From assembly GCA_031835245.1 (NCBI GenBank), contig JAVKOQ010000293.1:1-64000 (forward strand): 64,000 nt of DNA, in the 5' to 3' direction. This document shows, piece after piece, positions 58,701 to 64,000 of this stretch. This DNA is from Balamuthia mandrillaris (lineage: Eukaryota; Discosea; Longamoebia; Balamuthiidae). The position numbers and the translations under genes were made by a program. The notes beneath the pieces are model-generated. The model did no database searches and had not been told where the DNA came from. It was given only the letters and a program-made list of their open reading frames with translations. The stretch's first letter is position 1, and every line of letters starts with the position of its first letter.

Positions 58701-61652
58701 GCTTTTCGCATTCTGCTCACCTCATCCACAGCTCAGCCTTGGCTGAAGCGGCTAAAGTATGTAATTTTGGACGAGGTCCATTCCATCTCGGACGAACAGC
58801 TGGGAGTGGCATGGGAACAAATTATCCTAATGATACGTTGCCCTCTACTCGCTCTCTCTGCCACCATCGGCAACCTCAATGAGTTTGGAGGGTGGCTTCG
58901 CGGGGTCCTCAGTGCGAAAGGACCGGATCTTGCAAAGTTGAGAATCATTTATCACCGTGACCGTTACTCACATCTTCACTATCTTCACTACGATTCTTCT
59001 TCCATAGAAAAGGCCTTGGAAAACAAAGTATTGAAGGAGGCACAGAGCTTTGATAAAGTGGTGAAGGGACTCAGGAGGAGGAAAGGCAACCCGTTTGAGG
59101 ACTTTCATCCTTTGGTGATGGTTGATTTTGAGAAGATAGCCAAAGCACAGCTTCCTGAGGACTTTTCCATGAGCCCTCGCGCCTGTTTGGCTCTGGTTCG
59201 CGCCCTCAATCAAGCCAAAGAGGAACATGACGAACAGAGAGAAAGAGAAGAGGCGGAAGAGAAGGAAAAGAAGCCAACAGAAAACGAGGAAGCGAAAAAG
59301 AGATGTAGAACTGAAAACATATGGTCACGGCTTCAGTACTTCTCGCCAGAGCGCTTCTTTGGTCACGAACATCGCAGCAAGAGCCTTCTGCAACACGTGT
59401 GGCTTACGAAGGAAGCTGCCAAGGACTACGAAAAAGAACTTCTGAAGTTCTTTGTGGAGCTCGCTGCCGATCTGACAACTGACCACTTTGCTCGCAGAGC
59501 GATCGTGTTGCTCTCGCCAAAACGACGACGCAACGCCATGGTTATCACCAGCAACAGCAAACAGTTCATAAGGTCAGCCGCTCCACTGCTTCTTTCGCTT
59601 GCTTCGCAGGACAAGCTTCCTGCCTTGTTTTTCAGCTTCAATAGAAGTCAATGTGAGCAGGTGGCAGCCTACCTCGTTGCCCTTTTTGCATCATTGGAGA
59701 AGAAAGCCAAGCGACAAGAAAGTGAGAGAGACAGGCAAACACCATCTTTCAGACAAGCTAAAACCATCAAAAAGCGAGCAGAAAAGCCACACAAGAAAAA
59801 GCATGCCTCGGAAGAGATCCTTGAAGAACTGGAGCTGGAAACCATTCAGGCCTATCGTGAGAAGAGGTGCTTTACGTTTGTGCCTGCCAACAAGGAACTT
59901 TCGCAGAGAGAGCTGAACAATTACAAACAACAGCTACAATACAAGGGCATGCCCCCCTCTTCCTTTCTCGTGCGAGCCCTGGAGATTGGCGTGGGAGTGC
60001 ACCACGCAGGCCTCGTTCCCAGGTACCGACAGATTGTAGAAAAGCTCTTCCGCAGGGGCTACCTTCAGGTGGTCTTGGCCACTGGCAGTCTGGCTCTTGG
60101 CGTGAACATGCCTTGCAAAACGGTGGTCTTCTTTGGAGATAGCATCTTCCTCAATCCCTTGATGTTCAGGCAGATGGCAGGAAGAGCAGGGCGGCGAGGG
60201 TTTGATACCAATGGAGAGGTCATACTACACGCCATACCAAAGCAAAAGGTGGCTCGTTTGACAGCGTCACCCATTCCAAGGATCATGGGCAACTTTCCCT
60301 TGACCCTCAGCTTCATCCTTCAGGAGCTCATCTTGCTGCATTCTAACCGCGATAGCTTCAAGGAGGTGTTGGCTTCTTCTTATCAAATGCCACTCTTCAC
60401 TCATGGCGCAATGGCTGAGCTGCAAGACTTGATGCCGCAGTACTTTCGCTTCGCCCTGGACTTTCTCATTCGCTTGGAGGCCATCAACCAGCGAGTGGAG
60501 CCCATAGGCATGGCTGGGCTTATCTCTCACACCTACTACACGGAGCCTTCCAACCTGCTGTTCGCGTTCCTCCTGCAAAGTGGCTTCATGCATGCTCAAG
60601 TGGAACGTTGGAGGAGGGACTTGCCAAGACAAGAGGACCGTACCTTGCAGCTGTTGACTCTATTGGCAATTCTGTTTGGTCGCATCCGCCTTCATCCATC
60701 ACAACTGCAACAAGCCGAGGAACAGAGCTCTCCTTCATTAGTGGTAATGCCTCTTCCCTCCCATGAACTGTTGGCCATCATTCAAGAGTACAACAAGAGG
60801 GTTTTTACTACTTACTACCAGTTTGCAAAGGCACTGAGTCATCATATAAAAAGTGAGCTAAAAGGATGGGAATACCTTCCTTTGTCTCAGCTATATTTTT
60901 GGACAGGAGAGCAACAAGAAGTCAAAAAAAGAAAAGAAAAAGATACAGCAAAAGAAACAACATATACTACCTTCTTCAGTAATAGTCATTCACCTTCAAG
61001 AGTAAACCTACTTTCTACTTTGGAAGCATCCCAACAACATGTGACAATTTGTTCATATTTTGTTGCTTTATCTGGCCAAAATGATGACTTTACCCTTTTC
61101 AGTGCAGGCACTGGACCAAGGCCCATCAAATTAGTATCAAAGATGTGCAGGTTTATTTTCATTCCCTTTTTGTTTTTTTTCTTTCTCAGTTAAGAAAAAT
61201 AATACTAAAGCAATAAATATACACAATTTTAGGTTAATGCTCAAGTGTACACGACCACAGCTTCAGCTCTCTCCTCTTATACTTCCATTCTTTAATATAT
61301 CATCACAAAAGCTGAATGCTTATCTTGTTGACTTTATGCGACATGGCCAATTGCATGCTTTGATTAACTACAATTTCATCAATATAAACAATACTTATAA
61401 AGTGTTGACTGACTTTCGTCATTTGCTTGCCTCATTTACAACTTCTCTTGCCTTTTTAGCAATAGAAACAGATAAAATAGTATGTTGTTGTTTTTTAAAA
61501 TTAAGGACATATTCTTTATATCATTACTCACATTTTTTTAAAAGGATTTTGACAAAGTAGAAGATCCTGTTGTACAAGAGTTTATTGTGGCTAAAACACA
61601 ATTTGACAAACTTTATTCAGAAGTATTTGAACACTATTTTCAAAGTTGTTAA
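55436..61652 (+). CDS. DDX60-like DExH-box helicase (5' end unresolved)
   Basis: Exons: one ending at 55640 (open back to about 55411), 55771-61150, 61233-61479 and 61545-61652, joined in phase, giving about 1,980 residues. Ski2-type superfamily 2 motifs are all present: I SALISAPTSAGKTFISYYCI, Ia YVAPTKALTNQVVTDV, II VILDEVHSISDEQLGVAWEQ, III LALSATIGNLNEF, then HHAGLVPRYRQIVEKLF, LATGSLALGVNMPCKTVVFF and VI QMAGRAGRRGFDTNGEV. The long N-terminal half (DALLLWLLRENTLDFGLHGG, LVRDTNPGCLLLGDQHFLSL) is as in DDX60, whose animal members promote antiviral RNA sensing. The first exon has no Met in frame, so a further upstream exon is needed. From about 60880 the gene turns strikingly AT-rich. Confidence 0.88.
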
Positions 61653-61689
61653 ATTTAAATAATTGTTATTTTTCAATATAATTGATATT

Positions 61690-62070
61690 ACTATACACAA
61701 TCAAGTTTTTCCAAATTTCTGGGTTTATCTGTATTTTCTCACATGACAGAAGCTCCTTTGGGAGGTCTGTGCTCATGAAGATCTCAAGTAAGGCCTTTGC
61801 CACTTCCTTTGCTTGTTTTATCTTCAATAGATGAATGTCCAGCCAACACATGAAGGCATCAATGGTGACTAAGGCATATCAGTACCCTTCAGCTGTCAAA
61901 GGTAACTCACCAATTAGGTCCATGCAGACCAACTCGCCTGGCTCGTTTGCAATGATGTAACCCAAACAGCCTGTCAGCTTTCTTCTGCAAAGCCTTCACC
62001 TCCTGGCATTCCACACAGCCCCTGACCCAACGTTCCACATTTTTGTGAATTCCAGGCTACCAGTACTGCA
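61690..62070 (-). mobile_element. LTR-retrotransposon integrase fossil (Ty3/Gypsy-like)
   Basis: The minus strand shows traces of a retroelement integrase: a His/Cys zinc-binding part towards 62050 and part of the catalytic core towards 61700. It is broken in several places, covers only part of one domain, and no long terminal repeats or other retroelement genes were recognised around it, so it looks old. The Ty3/Gypsy assignment rests on the zinc-region pattern and is tentative. Confidence 0.55.
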
Positions 62071-62365
62071 TGATGAGGCAAAAGTACATCTTCGTGATAA
62101 GGCTGGTAGGGAACAACCTAATGGACACCAACTCGATGGGCATAGGGAAAAATACCTTTAATAAAATGAAAGAAAGAGATATATATGCAAGGAGAGATAG
62201 AGATAGGTATTATGGGAGAGTGATATAACACTTCCTCCCAAAGTCATCTGTGATTAACTGTCAAGCCAATAATCATGATACCACTCTTCAATATACCTAG
62301 ACCAGGTCTAGAGCATGGATAACATTAGATTCAGGCTCTCAAGAGTTGTGGCAGTTGGAGAAGGG

Positions 62366-62576
62366 TAAGGGTAAGGGTTAGGGTAAGGGTAAGGGTTAGG
62401 GTAAGGGTAAGGGTAAGGGTTAGGGTTAGGGTTAGGGTTAGGGTTAGGGTTTGGGGTTGGGGTTAGGGTTAGGGTTAGGGTTAGGGTTAGGGTTAGGGTT
62501 AAGGGTTAGGGTTACTCTGGGCTATAAGGAGTTAGGGTTAGGGTTAGCGCGAGTTGAGGTTAGGGTTAGGGTTAGC
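62366..62576 (+). repeat. interstitial telomere-like TTAGGG/TAAGGG tract
   Basis: Tandem GGGTAA and GGGTTA units at 62366-62415 pass into about sixteen TTAGGG units with small variants (TTTGGGG, TTAAGGG), then shorter runs to 62576 split by CTGGGCTATAAGGAG and GCGCGAGTTGAGG. The G-rich strand reads 5'-3' left to right, as at the right end of a chromosome. Low-complexity Gly/Leu/Val frames inside are artefacts. Confidence 0.95.
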
Positions 62577-62607
62577 CTTCTTTGTCTCACCCCCTTTTTC
62601 GTTTGTG

Positions 62608-63650
62608 TTAGAGAAGACAGAAGGAAAGAGAAAGCAGAGATAGAGAGAGAAGCAGAGATAGAGAACAAGAGAAAGAGAGAACGAGAGAAGCAGAGAAGAA
62701 AGCAGTGGAAGGAGGGAAGGACGTACGAGGAGAAGTAATGTGATTAATCCATCGACAGCCAGAAGGAGATCTCCCCACTTGCCCCAAGAACGTCGGCGGA
62801 GCGCTCCTTTTCTCCTTTGCTTCCTCGCCTCGCTGGCGAACGAGCTGAAGAGCCAGCGAGAGCACTTGCTTCAACTGCAGCTCCACTTTTGCAAAATGGC
62901 TCTCCATCTTTGCTTCCTCCAACAACAACAGCTTGTTGTTCTCCTCCTCTTCTCCTTCTTCTTTCTCGCCTCCTTCTGCTTCTCCTCTGTTTTCTTTCTC
63001 CTTCTTGAAGAAGTGAAGACGACGAATCCAACGCACATAAGAGGCGATGTCGAGAGAGAGCTTTCGCATTTCATCCTCCAACGAAGAAAACGCAACTGGA
63101 GAAGAAGAAGACGACGACGACAAGAAGATGAAGAAGCAACAAACTTGCGAAGACTTTCATTCAACGTTCGGATGTTGAATGAAGAGAGTCAAAATGTCTT
63201 CCAACTTGTGCTCCTGCTTCGCTTCCTGCTCGCCCTCGCCAAGCGGACGAAGAAGAAGACGAAGCCGCTTGGCCTCCTCCCCCTCTCCCTCCACCTCTCC
63301 TTCTTCTCCTTCCCCTTCTTCGCCTCGCCGGCCCACCACCAAGGCTCTGCTGGACAGCAGGTAATGCAGCGCTCTTCCTCCGCTGGCAACCACCACGGCG
63401 CTCTCTCCTCCTCCCTCTCCCGCTCCCTCTGCCTCTTTATCCTCCTGCTTTCCTTTGTGCTTCGGTGGGACGAGCGGGGAGGAGGCGGCGGAGGAGGCGG
63501 AAGAGGAGGAGGAGGCGTGAGCGACGGAGGAGAGCAGGAAGGAGCGAAAGGTTTGCGGGTGGTGCGGTTGGCCGCCGCGGACCAGGAGCAGGGTGTCCCC
63601 ATCGCGAACGAACTTTTCGTGCTCTATCTCCGCGCCGCTGCACAGGTACA
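62608..63650 (-). CDS. unknown coiled-coil protein, 3' part only
   Basis: Exons 63650-63166 and 63075-62608 join in phase; the 5' exons lie right of the window behind an AT-rich intron. VYLCSGAEIEHEKFVRDGDT, then LLLVRGGQP, resembles the last strands of a doublecortin- or ubiquitin-like beta-grasp domain. It is followed by Ser/Ala/Glu linkers (GGRALHYLLSSRALVVGR) and a coiled coil (LHFFKKEKENRGE, KMESHFAKVELQLKQVLSLA). The frame ends in a Ser/Leu-rich translation of CT-repeat that looks like intron, so the true last exon may have been lost: 30 bases further on the telomere-like repeat begins. Confidence 0.6.
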
Positions 63651-64000
63651 CTTTTGTTGTCTCTGTATTATCATTATTTTTTTTTGTTTTTGTTTGTATG
63701 AAAAAAAGTATATATAAAAAGTATACATAAAGTAAATACAATAAAAATAAAATAAAAAAATAAAGATTAAAAATTAATATGCAAAATGACAAAAAGAAAA
63801 GAAAGATAAACAAATGAATAAAAATAAATATAGGAAAAAAAGTAAAAAGTAAAGTTAAAAGTTAAAAATAAACATAAAAAATAAAAAGTTAAAAATAAAA
63901 GTTAAATAAATAAATAAACAAAAGTATAGATTATTGCAACATAAAATAAAAATAAGAAATAAAATAATAACAAGAATAATAACAAGAATTTTAAAAAAAT
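63651..64000. other. AT-rich low-complexity sequence
   Basis: Almost only A and T with AAATAAA/GTTAAAA-type words. It is probably the intron before the last exons of the minus-strand gene at 62608-63650. No gene seen. Confidence 0.6.

Noticed and set aside
62451-62738. Gly-Leu and Val-Arg repeat protein
   Set aside because: Translation of telomere-like TTAGGG repeat.

Overview
The window is eukaryotic nuclear DNA from a gene-dense protist. Most genes carry several short GT-AG introns, intergenic gaps are usually 50-500 bases, and the families point to an amoebozoan: an FBXO9-like protein, TOE1, a DH-PH RhoGEF with an N-terminal zinc-knuckle, F-box/ankyrin proteins of the sort common in Acanthamoeba-like amoebae, RPEL and BTB proteins. 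A discosean amoeba (Acanthamoeba/Balamuthia-like) is my best guess, but species and genus cannot be fixed from this sequence alone. TAA, TAG and TGA all serve as stops. I found no rRNA, tRNA or CRISPR array.

Layout. 1-9 kb: 3' part of a gamma-carbonic-anhydrase-like gene, a secreted protein, two tandem Zys3-like small secreted proteins, an F-box gene, two tandem DUF2283 genes, a Tyr-rich fragment, and a decayed Tc1/mariner-type DNA transposon. 9-16 kb: a very long intron-poor gene fusing an FAD oxidase, a methyltransferase-like domain and an unknown C-terminal half, convergent with a clear synapsin homologue. 16-19.4 kb: F-box/ankyrin genes with a broken copy of one 5' end. 19.4-23.2 kb: FGGY sugar kinase and cyclase-family hydrolase. 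23.7-32.7 kb: FBXO9-like, TOE1 deadenylase, mRNA capping guanylyltransferase, and a SAM methyltransferase. 33-41 kb: a type I membrane protein, an F-box-YEATS fusion, an RPEL-CsbD fusion and a small disordered protein. 41.4-55.3 kb: RhoGEF, class 3 lipase, an unknown protein, RNA polymerase III subunit RPC5, a small unknown protein, and a BTB protein. 55.4-61.7 kb: a DDX60-like helicase. 61.7-62.6 kb: an AT-rich stretch with an LTR-retroelement fossil, then about 200 bases of TTAGGG-like repeat. Beyond it lies the 3' part of another gene and AT-rich DNA leading off the window.

Themes. Several genes serve RNA synthesis and processing (RPC5, capping enzyme, TOE1, DDX60-like), and five encode F-box proteins, probably substrate adaptors of SCF ubiquitin ligases. 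Genes are independently transcribed; there is no operon structure. Introns are rich in simple repeats that are almost always pyrimidine-rich on the sense strand. Exon junctions below were chosen by GT-AG, reading-frame phase and family similarity recalled from memory; no alignment was run.
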